NCBI RefSeq assembly: GCF_003945595.2
Contig: NW_024104292.1
Span: 3,153,075 to 3,217,074 of the forward strand
DNA length: 64,000 nucleotides
Reading direction: 5' to 3'
DNA from: Pipra filicauda
Lineage: Eukaryota; Chordata; Aves; Passeriformes; Pipridae
Position 1 is the stretch's first letter. Every line of letters starts with the position of its first letter. The position numbers and the translations under genes are program-made. Positions 23,849 to 37,711 of the stretch are shown piece after piece. Under the pieces are notes generated by a model. That model worked only from the letters and a program-made list of their open reading frames with translations. It was not told the DNA's origin and ran no database searches.

Positions 23849-25635
23849 ACATGAATTGCCTTAGCCTCCTTTTCAATAGTGCATGTGACTATAGAAAGAG
23901 TAACACAGAAAGAAGAAATTTAGTGGAATAATTTTAATAAGGAACATGCAGGACCCATATTTTATTGACTGAATTTCCAAATATAGAACATTTTAAAAAA
24001 TATTAATGATTGTAAACATTAAAATTTCACATAAAGCAAACCCTGTATTTGAAGGAATTATTAAGATAAAACTGGTAACACCTGTTGGACTTGAAAACCT
24101 GTTTTCATTTAACTTTCTTGCTAATACTTAGAGGATACTATAGATTTTTATGGAAATTCAGTAGTTGCCAGTAAAATTGTGAGTGTATTTAAAAGGCACA
24201 ATTTTGCTTTTTTTAGTAGTATTCTAAGACTATTACAAAATAGTCCAAGTTGATATTTCTTTGAGTGTTAGTCTTTGTATATAGTATGGTAAAACTACCA
24301 TACCACTGTCACAAGCGCTTCAGAATCTGGAAAAACCCCCCTGTCCCATGATGGAAATTCTCTGCCATTCTGGCTTGCTGTAGCTATGCTGCAGTCAGCA
24401 GAGATCTACAGAGAGAGCAGATCTACAGAAACATTATCCTTATAAAGTCCTCTACTAAAGAGATTTGTTTTGAATACACACGTACCCTAGTTCAGTCGTG
24501 AATTTATACAGAGAGGTATTTCCAAATAAGGATGAAATAAGTACTTGCGCAGAGTTTCCTCTGAATATGTGAATCTCCCACAGCAAGAACACTGTCAAAA
24601 TGAGGTCTGATTTGTCATTTGTGCTTTTGTTAGTCAAAACGATTGCAAACCTTCTGTTTCAAAATGAAAGATTGCAAGCTATATAAGAAAGGTGCAGGAG
24701 CCACAGGAGAAAGCACTTAGAGAAAATTGCTTATTGAAATCCCTACAGCTGTTTGTAGTCTAGAATAGGATCATTTGGTCAGCGAGGGTGCAAAGGGGTA
24801 GAAGACTAAAACTGAGGGAAGGGGGGAAATAGAGGATAAAATTGACTGAGGAAGGCTGTGTTTGAATTTGGCTATTAAGAACACTTATTCTTTTTTTTTT
24901 TTTTTATATTCTTCCATTAGATAACTCTGAAAAAAACATAGCTAATAAAATGCATCAATTAGTTCAGCACAGACTTAAATGTTAATTAGGAACTTAGTAA
25001 CTATACAAAATTAAACTATGCAGTATATAGAGGGGAAAGAGAGCAGGGGCTCCACCTACCTAGAAACACAGAAAGAGAAAGAAAGGGAGAAATTAGGAAA
25101 ATGTGTCAAAACTATTAATCAAGAAGGACTGGGTCCTATCTGCACTTACAGTGTGTGTCCAGAGATGGTCAATGTTAAAGATTTTAATAACCTAATTTGG
25201 CTTCAGACAAAGCCCAGAATTTGCTGGTGTACAGTGCTTAGAGTAGTCAGAGAGCACAGACACCAGAAGAGAGAGGAGGAGAGCATGAGAGCACAAAGCA
25301 CTTTGCTCGCTGTTGCTGTTCTGGGACATTGTTCTTTTCATAAATGACTTTGAGGCAGACAGTATCAAGAAATATACGTTCTCATACTAATTTCATACAT
25401 ACTGTTGTGAGGTTTGGTGGATTCACAAACAGTGACACATTCATGTCACATCTCACAAAGAGTCTTTTGCCATGTGTTTAGAAGTGTAACATTTCCTGCA
25501 CAGAACAATTCATGCTGCCTTTTCACCCCTTCCAAACTTTCACAGGAGTCTGTGTCTTAAAACTCAGATTTTAGTCCAGAGATTTATTAAAGCAGTTCTT
25601 TTTCACTGTCACATGCAGGGGGCATATTGCATCAC
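23849..25635. other. Unique AT-rich DNA, no gene seen
   Basis: Holds a perfect short stem-loop at 24284-24303 (gtatggta, loop aaac, taccatac) and a T-run near 24890-24905. A 109-codon frame at 25018-25347 has no recognisable features. Confidence 0.5.
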
Positions 25636-25678
25636 CCGGAGGATTTCTATCAGGAAATCTGATATAGCATTCCTCCGG
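25636..25678. other. Compact 43-nt stem-loop
   Basis: Outer stem ccggagga/tcctccgg, inner stem tatcag/ctgata and a gaaat loop, separated by a small internal loop. It is unusually GC-rich at the base for this region. Confidence 0.5.
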
Positions 25679-27505
25679 ATCCTTAAGCAAAATCTCATTT
25701 GTAAAGCACGGATGTTGCATTATCTCCTCTTAAAAAATTTTGGGTTGGATTTTTACCGCATTTTGTATTTTCTCTATGAGTGATTGGGAGGCCTGTATAC
25801 ATACTGCAGGCTGCTGCTGATTCACCTCCAGCTGTGGTATTCCCCACACTGGCAGCTATTACATTGCCAAAGGACTTCATAAGCTAGGATTTAGACTGAA
25901 TTTTTGCGCAGAGGCATCTATTATTCCAGCAGCTTTAATCAAGCCTTGCTCAAAATGCATGAGCACTTTCTAATACCTTATTGTTTGTGCAGATGTTGTA
26001 GGAGCTGTATACCTCTTGGAAAAGACAAAAAAGAAATTATTTCTGTTGAAGTAATTAACTTTGCAATGAGGTGACTAGCTGTAATAATATCCTTGAAATT
26101 GTACAAACCACTTGGAAGGTGAGCCTTCTGTGTGACTGGTAAAGCATTTCATACTTTACAGCTGTGTATTTCTCCATCTATACTGCAAAGGCAGATTATC
26201 AATGGGGAGGGTCATATTTTAGAAGGGAGATTGTTCCCTGAACCCATCTACTCTGTCTTGTCCTTATCACTGCCTAAAGGAAATTACAATTACTTAGCTG
26301 GGAAAGCAATATTAAAATAAATATTTATACTACCTTTAATAATATTCAGTAGGAAAAAACAGAGACAGATGATATCATTTCTGCAGCATCTTTCCTTTCA
26401 TACCCTGAAATCAGCAGCACAATAAAGGGCTCTGTCAATCAAGAGTCTGGAACTGTTGATGCAGTTCTGTGTTATCTCTAAACAGACTTCCCAGTAAAGC
26501 TTGTCAGAATTCATAGTCTGTGAATGACACCATCTAATAAAAAAATTTTTTGGGAAATTTATAATTGGACAAAGTGATATAGTCAGATGTTCTGTAAAAA
26601 TATGTTTTTAGTCATTTGCAGTTGAACAATCTCACCAACTTGCAGTGTAGTTCTGAGCCAACAGTGGAACAATTACATATGCTGATCCATACTTACCCTG
26701 GCAAAAGTTCTGTTGCTGTTGACATGTATATTCATATGCCTGAGTAACTATAAGCAAGAGAAAACATTTCATATTTGGATCTTTATTCACAGTTTAAGTT
26801 CTTTATTATACCTAGAGGAAAATATGCCCAACAGAGTAACAAAGTAGGACTCTATTAAGCTTCAGAACCCATGCAAGAAGATGTATGCCAGGCAAAGAGA
26901 ATACATTATTACACCATTAAAAGATAGGACTTTATCTGAGAATTGTTCTGAGATTTTCAGGTATCATTCTTAAGTTAAAGGTCCAGCTCTTTTTCTGAAA
27001 AATCATTACTTTTCTTATCTTAGATGAAAGAAAACAATGATTAATAAACTGGAAAATACGATAATCCTTTGGACTTCAAATTTACACTTTATATTGACAA
27101 GGTATCCTAGTTATGATGTGGAATTTAAAACCCAACATTTGTATACAAATACTTGGCAATGACTTAGTAATATAAGGAAAGTATAATAACTTGTCTTAAA
27201 AAGCTTTACCAAATATTGTGAGGTTATTTGTAAAATAAACAAGATTTGGCTTAGAACACTTCTAATATATGGTGTGTCTGCAATTAATCTTTTGTAACAA
27301 TCAGATCTTAGTTTTGCTGAAAACCTGGTGTATAACTACCTCAAACTTTGGCAGACAGGAAAGAAGTAAGATGTTCTGATGATTATTTCAGTACAAGAAA
27401 CTAATTAAAACAGACACCACGTTATGTAGCTCAAAACCATTCCTATTGTAAATCAAGTGAATCAGTTAATTATTAGTATTATCAAAGAGCCTAGAGGTAC
27501 AGAAA
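25679..27505. other. Unique AT-rich DNA, no gene seen
   Basis: No recognised element. Confidence 0.55.
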
Positions 27506-27640
27506 ATCAGGGTCCATTATGCTTGGGAGTACATAAACATAGGAGACAGCCTCTACCCTGAAGAGTTTTCCATCTACACAGGCAACTCAAAGTGGAAAAG
27601 AAAATCATTGCAGTGGAGGAAATGAAGCACAGGGAGATTG
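27506..27640. repeat. Ancient amniote interspersed repeat, second copy
   Basis: Same block order as at 4925-5031: gggtccattatgcttgggag, a gtacataaacatag block and a cctctaccctgaagagtttt block. It extends further to gaggaaatgaagcacaggga, resembling the aaactgaggcacagag portion common in old amniote repeats. Its survival suggests great age. Confidence 0.6.
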
Positions 27641-30600
27641 TACCACATGTTCTCAGTATCTAGGAAGGTTTTTGAAGTGTTATGCACTGAATTTACCAAT
27701 ACTATTTTTATACATGTATTTTTATATATATAGAAAATATCTGATGTAGCATGATGTAATCCATAGCACATTATAATCCAAATACATTTTAATAACCTTG
27801 ATAGTCTGCCATGCAATTCATGATGAAGTTACCTCAAGACTATATACTTTAAATCATCATTATTATGACTTTATGGTCTGACATATTTTCCATTCATAAA
27901 AGATGGAACTTTTGACCTTGAAATGAGAACACTCTTTTTGCAGTTATATTTATAAGTTTACATGTGTAATTATTAATAATAAAAATTCATAACCACTCAA
28001 TATTGGATATGATTCACTTTTCTTGAGGAAAAAAAGAACAAAATTACAAAGAATTTACTTTTCTGTTGTAATACAATACTTTTTTTCTGCCAAGGAAGTC
28101 TGCAGATGTACAGACAAGAATAAGTTGGCTGCAAGTTTGATTTAATACTGCATGTTTTTTTCCATATTGATTGGGAACTGATATATGCCTAAGTTGGCTA
28201 GTTCTGCCACCCAATCTCTCCTTAGGATCTCATTATGAGAAGTCAAGGTACATTAGTGGTTTGACAGGTCAGTTCAATATTGCCTAAGAGCAAATAATCC
28301 CGACTTATTTGTGTTTAAAATGGGCAAAAAAAGAAACATCCTGATCATCTGTAAATATGTGTTCACCGCTTGTAAATGGAAAACTTCCTAAAGCTTGAGA
28401 TAATTCAAACAAGAAGAAGATAGAAAAATTATGAATTTGCATTTTTTAAGAAGAGTTCTTTGCATGTCTTCACAGCTAAAATTACATAATCAAGAGAGAG
28501 TATGACATTAATAGAATATCATTATCAAAAGCAACAATAAGAAGTCATACTTTTTAATGAAAGAAAGAGAAGGAGGTGTGTTCAACAATGTATATAAATT
28601 CAAAGTTAAGGATTTAAATATTTTGGTGTGGGAAGACAAGTGAACAAAGAAAGAAATCCATGGCTAATAGAGGTAATGACAGTAAGAGGAATTGTTGTTA
28701 TTCATTTATTAAATTTAGAAAATTAAGAACAATACAAGTCCACTAGTAGATGAACATAGATTGCTAAAAATAAAGCAGAAAAGCCACAAGTGTTCAACAA
28801 ATATCCTTTTCTTCAGTATTTAAAAATAATAGGATGATTGATTATAGCACACAAGCATGATGAAGCACTTTCCAAACCATTAGTAACTGTGGAAGACATT
28901 AAACAACATCTACTAGGTATAAACATTTTTAAAAGGTTTGGCTAAATTGCATACAGTATTACTAAATGAGCTAATTGTGGAGTTTTCTGGCTACCTAATG
29001 CTCATATTTATTAAATCTTGAAACACATGAAAAAGTCAAGGAAGTTGGAAGACTATTAACATTCAAAGAAGGCAAGTAGATAGCTCATTGACCCAAGCTT
29101 CATTTGCTATGGTGTTATTTGGGAAAAAAAATGTACAAAGAAACCTGAGGAGTTTTAAATATACATCTTCTGTTTAGGGTATGGGGACCATCTGAACCAT
29201 CTCTGCTAGTACTGGAAAAACAAAGTGCTCCTTTGCTGACCGGTGCAGAATAATTTTGGCTTCTCTAATGATTTCAAAAGACCTTGAACATAATATTTTA
29301 ACTTATAAAATGTAACATTAGTTTTCAGTATGATCAGACCTTTTAAGAGTAAAGTTCTTTCCTATTAGTCTGTTGCAAACCTTGAAAACTTATGCATTTT
29401 GGATAGGCATCAGAAACTCCTTTAGGACATCTATTTAAAACATGCCAAGATCAAAATCTTACAAAATCTAGTCCTGGTAAAATTTCAGATGTTAATGTTT
29501 CTTTTTAGCAAGTTATATTTATTAATTGAAATGTAAAATCAGGTAAAAATAGCTCATCATATCAATTTTAATAATGACAAAAAATAGTAAGCTTGTTTGT
29601 AATGAGCTTCATTCATATCTGTGGGACTTGCATTTTTGTGGTCAGTTTTCCTGCTAATTTTTCCTAGAGAAATTAATTGAGTCTGAAACAGTCAACACAT
29701 AGTTTCTTCACTAATTCTTGTTTAGAAAACTACTGACTTGCAAAGGTATTGTTAATGTCTTGATAAAGGCTCTCCTTTTCATTATCTGTCTGCCCTAAAA
29801 CTTTCTGTCTGTCTTTTGTTAGCCACAGAATGTGTTCAAACTAAATTTACAGTACTCTTGCAACAGTACTTCTGCTTCTTGTAGCAGGGAATTGTCTGTA
29901 TTTATATCTCCCAACTCAATGAGCTTCTGCTCATGTTTTCCTCCTATTACCTCAAATAAGATGCAACCAAGTCACAGATTAATGAACTATGAACTCCGTC
30001 AAAAGGATAGTTTAATATACATTTTCTCCAGGGTCTTACCCATCTGCAGGCAGATTCTCTCTATGCTGCAAGAGTATAATGTCTTTTGTCAATCTGCTTT
30101 TCCATCTGTGTTGTCTCTGGATCTTCATTCTGTTCAATAGCGTTTGGGAATAATAGATTCCTCTATAAGACTATGCCTAGTATAGGAACAATACATCTCC
30201 AGATGCTTGCTACTCCTTTAGTTCTTTAACTGGAAGGCTAAATCTTGTTTCCTACAGTTAACTCATCCATGGGTTATCATGGCTTTCCATCTGGCCAGCT
30301 TTGACAATGTAAGCTCTTCCAGTTGAAGGGCTACTTTCTTTTTTTTTACTTTCCTCTTCCTAATCAGTGTATTGATTTGTTGACAATATAAGAATGTGAT
30401 TTCTATATCCTACAAGGTTGATTAGTTTAAAAACATGAGCACAGGAGAAAGTTATCACACAGTATTTGAGCCACCTGTGTTCTTTTTAAAAGAGATGGTC
30501 ATCACTCTGCTCTTCCCATTTTGCAGCTTAACGAGCCATCATCCTTCAAGCTGTGTTTCATCTCTTCTATCAGTTTTTGATAGCATTTTCATTAGATGTT

Positions 30601-30814
30601 CAAATAGAACATAATTTCATCTGTCAACATTGGTTGTCCTTTCGCCTTTACTCCAGAAAAGTCTGTTTTTTTCTGACTGGCAAAAGAGCAGCCTTGCCTC
30701 CTTTTGGATCACTTTCAGCTGGGTACCTTAGTAGCTGCCCAGACACTTCTGTTATTAGATCCTGTATAGGTTGAAAGGCATATCTGATGGTTATCTGGTA
30801 TGATCTTACCCCTA
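27641..30814. other. Unique AT-rich DNA, no gene seen
   Basis: From about 29750 the plus strand becomes pyrimidine-rich; the opposite strand may hold more of the relic called at 30815-31580, but I could not follow a frame. Confidence 0.45.
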
Positions 30815-31580
30815 TTCATAGTAGTACAGGTGCACCTACATTCTTGGCATTGCAACTACATTCTTGGCATTGAGCTGCTGCTGTGCGGTCCAGAATAGCG
30901 AGCCAAAGTGCACCTCCAGCATTAAGAATCTCCAGTGGCAACACATATTTTGTTTTCATTGCCTTTAGATGGATCATCTCCTGTTTCTTCTTTGCAGGTT
31001 GTGATATAGTTCTGTGAGATATCAGGTAAGGTAAAGCACTGCAGAGCTGAATTGCTTTGTACCAACTGTGGTTGGTCAGTGTGTGACTAGCTCTCCAGGC
31101 TGCTCAAGCTGTTGTCCAACTTTTTCTCTGGTACTCCTGAAGTGCTGGTTTTTCAGATGGGCTGTCCCTGTTCTCAGCTTGACATTAATCAGGATCCAGG
31201 AATTTGGACTCCAGTGCTTGGCTGGCAACTCTAAAAGAGAGAATAGGGTGCTGTGAGGCAAAGAATTGATTCTGGATGTCTCAACTGGCCTCCAGTTTGT
31301 TTTGTCTTACTTCCCCTTTTCCATGTTGAGTGACTTTTCCCTTTCATTTTTCATCATCTTCCAAGTTCAGCATGGTCTTTTCTCTCAAATCATATTCTAA
31401 GAAATAGTTCTTTATAACTTGCCAGATCTTTCTGTACTTATATGTAAAAGTGTCTGGGTCACTACTCTCCAATGCAGTTGTAGCAGTTAGCTTTAGCAAT
31501 GTTTGTTTCAAAATGAGTTTCTTGGCCCACTGCAGGTGACAGATGCAGTCCCAGACCACCTCACATATTATAGCTGCCAC
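30815..31580 (-). pseudogene. Possible decayed coding relic (ERV gag-like or retrogene)
   Basis: Read leftward from 31580, one frame can be followed for about 255 codons interrupted by only four stops, far fewer than AT-rich noncoding DNA would give. The first 78 codons are uninterrupted (ending at 31344) and contain WDCICHLQWAKK and FTYKYRKIWQVIKNYFLEYD; later pieces include ILNAGGALWLAILDRTAAA. The opposite strand and other frames do not look coding. Composition would suit a retroviral gag-like protein, but no zinc knuckle or other diagnostic motif was seen, so the origin is unknown. A 21-bp unit (ctacattcttggcattg plus spacer) is duplicated near 30835-30872. Confidence 0.35.
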
Positions 31581-31679
31581 ACTGCATTAATACTGCAAAC
31601 TAAGCATGTAAAGAATCCCATTAGCACTAGCTCTGTACCAGACAATCACAGAGGGAGAAAACATTTTATTTTTAATAAA

Positions 31680-31795
31680 ATCATAGAGCCATTTGGGTTG
31701 GAAAATACCTTTGAGATCATTGTGTCCAAGTGCTAACGTATCACTGCCAAGTCAACCACTAACCCATGTCTCTAAATGTCACATCTATCTGATCC
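31680..31795 (-). mobile_element. CR1 LINE, 3'-end fragment
   Basis: Begins atcatagagccatttgggtt and continues as a reverse-complement CR1 3' end (ggaaaatacctttgagatca, then ccactaacccatgtctctaa), fading after about 115 bp. Confidence 0.85.
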
Positions 31796-34606
31796 GTTGT
31801 TGGAATAGGGTTTACCATTTTGATTATACTTGTTATATGCTACTTCTTTCACCTCTAGGAGTGTTTTTCCAAATTTAAAACAATGAGCAAAAATCTTTCC
31901 ATTTGACTACTACATCCACCTATTATTATGTATTTTGAGCCAGTTTTGGGAGGATTTTGTGCACTTTTAAAATATTAATTTCTTAAAGTACATTTAGAAA
32001 TTAGAAGATTCTTACATGAATATATCAAGCTCCCCCCCAAAAAACAGAGAAAATTACAAATTTCTTTCAATTTTATTATCTGAAATATCCATCTTATTCT
32101 CTTATGAACTAACCAGTAATTCATAATGTTATGTCTCGTATCTATTCAGATATGTATACATCAGCTACGTTAATCAAGCTGTCTCCAAGAGCCCTCTTAA
32201 AGTATCAACTGACCCTTGTGCAATCTCTTCAGGTGTAACAGACTTTCAAGAAAAGAGAAAAAGGATTAGTTTTACTTGATAGCCACTACATTGTAGAACA
32301 GTACAACAGTGTAGCACAATTATTGTAAATTATGCTACAGCATCAGAAAAGACAGCGTTTTCCACCCATGAAGCACTGTGTACATGACTACGCAAAGTCA
32401 CACATAAGTCAACCTGTGGGACAGAAAGATACTAATTACAGCAAGGCAAATAAACTGTGACATTAGCATGAGTACCTGGAAGTAGAACTGACTCTAGTAA
32501 ATAAATAATAATAATTTTTTTTTTGTTGTTCTTCTGTTTTCCTTGTTTGCTTTGCGTCACTGCCACCCACTGAACAGCAGTAGTAAATTATTAGCTTCTA
32601 CTCTTTCATAAGAACATATCTCATTTTTTTGTGAGGAACCTGTCCTGCAGCAGTTACTGGCAGTCACTGACATATATTGTTTGCATGATCTGAAGTTACA
32701 GCAATTGAATGTGAGATACATCAGAACAACTTAGTTTAACGGGCAAAGAAAGCTGTTGCCAGATATTTTCTGTTTCTTCTGATAAAGATTATTAAAACAA
32801 ATAAAAGATTCTTAAACCCAAGACAACTCCAAGGGTTGTTTTGGCAGGACAGTTTTATTACTATAAGGTGATTTCAGTCAATTGAGATTGCCTCCTACTA
32901 TCAACTTTGTCTCTAGGCATCTTGACATGGACAGCCTGTGCTGAGAAAAGGGAAGGACAGCTGTCTGTCTGTGCTGGATAAAAGCAGAACAGATGCTGAG
33001 TTAGAGACACATCAGTAATATGTCAACCAATGATGCAACCTTGGCAATGTCTTTGCTAAAAGAAACAAAGACAAGAGAAACCACTGTTAAAATCAAAGTA
33101 TTTATTTACAAGTTTGCAAAAATAATCCAAGTAGATGGTACTATATTGTTTTTCCCACGGCTCAGTGCCCATTCAGAAGCACTTAATACAAAATCCTCCT
33201 AATCATGGATGCTTAATAGTTTAGAAGTACCTATTAACTCTCAAATAATTCTAATTTTCAAATATAAAGTGACACTTAAAAATGTTTTAATCAGCTGTGA
33301 TAATATTTGTGCATGATGGGATGATTTTATGGGACAACCCGTTTGTCCTGTTTTAGAATAACCAGACAATAATCAGATTATCAACATCATGTATGAGGGT
33401 CCAGTAAAAGAACTGGATGGATTTGTATTTGATCTTGAAAAAGATTTACTGTTTGATATCATATCTAATGCAGTATTTAGTGTACAGTGACTCCTAGGGG
33501 CTGCCCAGAAGGGTGAATGTTTTGAGATATTGATTCAAAGTTTTTCACTAAAAGGGAATAAATTTCTAATTTTAGAAAGGATGATTAAATCTTATGTGAA
33601 AGCACTGAATCCCATCACCTGGGAGCAGCAAGATGCAAGACACCATTCAGTAATTTCACATTCTTTAGGATTGTGAGCTATATCTAATTCCCTTTTACTG
33701 TGGTCAATCAATATATTACTTTCAACCATGGCCTCACCATGAAGAAAATATAATCTAGATTCATCAAATAGAAATATGGGATATGGCTCTAACCAAATAC
33801 CAAGATACATTATTTAAAACTCTAGTAAACTGCTTGCAGACATTATCAGGGCCATTTTAAACATTAATAAGTCAGTTTCAGTAAGCAAAGAGTACCAAAA
33901 TCACAGTGGTTGTCTTGGGTATTTGGGATGTTTGCCTTTTACTCTTCAATTCTTTATACATGTCTCTTTCTTTTCTTTCTAATAAAGACGAATGATTTAC
34001 ACTTAAATAAAGATATAGCTTCAGATTTTGTTCTCTGCTATAAAACTATCTACCTTGGGTAACATCCAGAGCATGCCATTCCTCTCACATTCTTTTCACA
34101 ATGATTTTGGAGAAACTCCAGATTAACACACAGAAAAATACACTTATTTGTTATTTTACTTGGTAACAGGATAAAATAATTGCAATCTGTCTAAATTTTT
34201 TTTAAATTTTTTTTAGACAAGATTGATAAAACTAGAGAAGTATTCTGTTGAGAATAGGACAGGCTAGAGGCGTATTCTTTATCACATCTTCAGAAAGGAA
34301 GAAGAAAATATGGTTCAACTATAACATATGTTACTGAAGCAAGAGTCATGGGAAACTCTCTGGTCTGTAGGATGCAGAAGGTTAAACTCGAGGGTCCTGG
34401 ATTTTATTGTGAGATATATCAAATGCCAGTGATTATTCTGAGTTGGCAAATAAATAGAGGTAGGAATCAAAACCCACAGAAGCATGACCAATGGAAGAAT
34501 AGAGAGTACAGGACTGGTGAAAGAAATTGCTGATGCGATATGTGAAGGCACAGTCAAATAGCTGCACAACCACATCACTACTGTCATGTCACATAATATA
34601 AGGAAT
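31796..34606. other. Unique AT-rich DNA, no gene seen
   Basis: No recognised element; short homopolymer runs only (for example T near 32515). Confidence 0.55.
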
Positions 34607-35728
34607 TGTTGTTGTTGACCCTGGCTGGATTCCAGATGTCCACCTAAACTGCTCCATCACTCCCCTCCTTGGAGGGCAGGGAAGAGAAAAGGCTCATGGG
34701 CTGAGATAAAAGCAAGAAGAAGAGATCACTCACTAGTGACCATCACAGGCAAAACAGACACCACTTAGAGAAAAAATTATTTATTACCAATCAAACCAGA
34801 GTAGGATAATTAAAAATAAACCCAAATCTTAAAACATCTTCCCTTCACCCCTCCCTTCTTCACAGGTTCAACTTCACTCCCCAATTCTCTCCCTCCTCTC
34901 CGCCAGTGGCACGGGGGAACAGGGAATGGGTTCTGCAGTCAGTTCATCACATGTCGTCTCTGTTGCTTCTTTCTCCTCGGGGAAGGACTCCTCACATTCT
35001 TCCCCTGCTACAGCATAGTTTGCTCCCACGGGAGACAGTCCTCCACGAGCTTTTGCAATCTGTCATGGGCTGCATTTCATGAACTACTCCAGTGTGGATC
35101 CCTTTCCATGGAGTGCAGTCCTTCAGGAAAGGACTGCTCTGATGTTGGTGACCCATGGTGCCACAAGTTCTGCCAGCAAACCTGCTCCAGGGTGGGCTCC
35201 TCTCTCCATGGGTCCACAGGTCCTGTCACCAGCCTGCTCCAACACAGCCTTCCCAAGAGGTCACAGCCTCTTTCGGGAGTTCACCCGGTCTGGTGTGGGG
35301 TCCTGCACAGGCTGCAGGTGGATCTCTCCTCCCCTGTGGACCTCCATGGGCTGCAGGGGCACAGCTGCCTCACCACGGTCAGCGCCACAGGCTGCACGGT
35401 AATTTCTGCTCTGACACCTGGAGCACCTTCTCCCCCTCCTTCTGCACTGACCTTGGAGTCTTCAGGATTGTTGCTCTCGCATATTCTCTCTCTCCAGCTT
35501 CAGCTACCATTGCTCAGGGTTTTCACCCCTCCTTCTTTACTGTGTTATTCCTGAGGTGTTACCACCATCACTGATGGATGGGCTCAGCCTTGGCCAGTGG
35601 CATGTCTGTCTTGGAGCCAGCTGGTACTAGCTCTGGACATGGGGAAAGCTTCTGGTAGCTTCTCAGGGAAGCCATCCCTGTAGCCCCCCTTCCCTTCACG
35701 ACCAAACCCTTACCATGTAAAACCAACA
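34607..35728 (-). mobile_element. Solo LTR, family C (long avian ERV LTR with internal repeats)
   Basis: The GC-rich 1.1-kb block starts tgttgttgttgaccctggct and ends aaaaccaaca, matching in order a very common long bird LTR read in reverse: the gggctgagata region, an AATAAA signal at 34780-34785, the segment rich in ctccatgggctgcag-type repeats around 35090-35400, and the cagccttggccagtggcat and ggacatggggaaagcttctg blocks. Internal short repeats explain its long open frames in several phases. No internal retroviral sequence or PBS lies beside it. I found no convincing target duplication, so the ends may be off by a few bases. Confidence 0.85.
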
Positions 35729-37648
35729 CCCCATTTGTAGATGCCAAAGGCAATGCTACACAAGCAGACAGTGCCCTTAACACTGTCCCTCATTTTTTCT
35801 CTGGCATCCATAAGTCCATTTTTAACAGCAGGAACTGCTTCTTATCCCTGCAGTAATGAAATACAGCTGTCATCTTGTAAACCCATGTACTTAGATTATT
35901 TTCCCTTTAATCCAGCTGAGCTAATTCTTTCAACTAAAGTCTGCAAAAGGGTGACTAATTGTGCTTAGTGCTTTCATGATGTTTGTCATGTTCAACACAT
36001 TAAACAAATGTTAATTAATTAACAAATATACAGAACTACAAATCTGAAAATCAGTCATCAAGGCTGTATTTAATAGTTTATTAATTAGGATTTCATAACT
36101 TTCATCACAAGTCAGTCTGAATAAATTCTTTGTTTATCTTTTCAAGGAAAATTGCAAATGCAATCATAAAGAAACAGGAAATTGTTTCAGAGATTTTAAG
36201 GTCCAGTGAAATTATAATGTCTAAAAATGTTGAAAGGTTCCTACTATACCTGGTTGCTCTATTTTTCCAGCTGATGGATCCTTCCATGCTCGTTCATGAC
36301 ACAGTAATGCAAGCAATAAATATCATCACATGTAAAACTCACAGCTGCTGTATTTATCCCCACATTTATCTTTTTGACCTGAATAAATATCAGTTCATCA
36401 CCTGCAGGATGGGACCGAAGCATATTGAAACTAAAAATGCAAAGCAATTCACACAATTAATGGGGCTTTCTCTTCCCTCTAAGAAAAATTACTGTATCTT
36501 TAAAGAAATACAGCAATATCTGCTCCAATGGGCTTTCACTGCATATCTCAAGTACAGTTTGTACTTCATAACAATATGTTGATGAGTATTTCAGCATTAT
36601 AGAGGCAGGATGCTTCCTCTTCCATGAGTGTAGACAGCCTGGATCTTAGAGGTGAATAAAAAGTGGTCAATATAAGAATTTAGCACTTCACCTGTGGCCT
36701 TGAAAATCACAGTTGTAATGTTCTGCACTGTAAAAAAAATCCCAGATAACAACTGTGTAATTTTTGGCTAGGTCAGATATAATCTTGGGAGAAGTGGTTT
36801 GCTAGGCGACATGTCCATATTCAGCCTTTCAAAATAAAAATGTATGACCCTACCTTAGGAGTCTGATTTAGGCTGTTCCTTCTAGTGTGAAGGAATTTTC
36901 ATAGCAGGATGTGTACAGGTACCTGTTAGGTACCACTGCAAAAGAGAGCTCAAATAGCTATTGGTGGTCGGCCCTTTGAACTGTTGTCCCTTTGAACAGG
37001 GATAAAACATCCACAAATAAATTAACTTTGAAAAAACACCTTTTGCAATATTTATTTAGACAAACTAGAAGAATTTAGATGCACTTCTTAGTAATCTGTA
37101 ACAGCCATGGCAGAGGGAATGTTATTGACTGCCAGGTGAAAGGCAGTTTGTCTTATGGAATGGGTAAAGAAGAAAAATGTTAGGAAAAGCTCACAGCCAG
37201 AGGAACAATTCTCAGTAAAGTAATCCAACCAAAGAGGACTATGCTTCACATATTTTACAATTAATAAAATATATCATATAAACCACAGTGATGAGCAGAT
37301 TATGAAGAGAGCCATGTTACAGGTCTATTGCAAAACAGCGAGAGTCAACCTCAAGTAATATATTTCCATTTATTTGATAATCACTGGATTATTATGAAAG
37401 CTTAACAGTAGCATAGGCATTGTTAATTAATTCTTCTCCCATTAGCTCATCACCCCCTCAATTGTTTGTTGGCATAGTTTGAAGCTTTTATTTCCTGTTA
37501 AAATACTGCTCCATCCAATTGTGAGAGGGCTAGCAGGATCGTGGTAACTTTCTTTCCTCAGAATTGTCAGACAGCTTCATCTTTCACTCAGTGTGACAGG
37601 ATTTGCAAACATGCAGAATTTTCTCAAAAATACTCATATTGAATCCTG
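35729..37648. other. Unique AT-rich DNA, no supported gene
   Basis: Includes a 150-codon plus-strand frame at 36130-36582 with very AT-biased composition and no recognisable features; I treat it as chance. Confidence 0.5.
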
Positions 37649-37711
37649 AAAAAAAACAAAACAAAACAACCCTCCCCAAACCAATAAACACCCCCACCCA
37701 AAAAAAGAAAA
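37649..37711. repeat. A/C-rich low-complexity tract
   Basis: Runs of aaac, ccctcccc and cccccaccc between A tracts. Confidence 0.85.

Noticed and set aside
30998..31025. 28-nt micro-exon with excellent acceptor (tttgcag) and donor (gtaagg)
   Set aside because: It contains stops in relevant frames and lies opposite a reading-frame relic on the other strand; most likely chance signals.
35079..35574. Three overlapping plus-strand frames of 107-148 codons
   Set aside because: All are antisense within LTR family C, whose internal repeats keep several phases open at once.
36130..36582. 150-codon plus-strand frame
   Set aside because: Strong AT-driven composition, no domain, no good splice context; about one frame of this length is expected by chance in 64 kb of such DNA.
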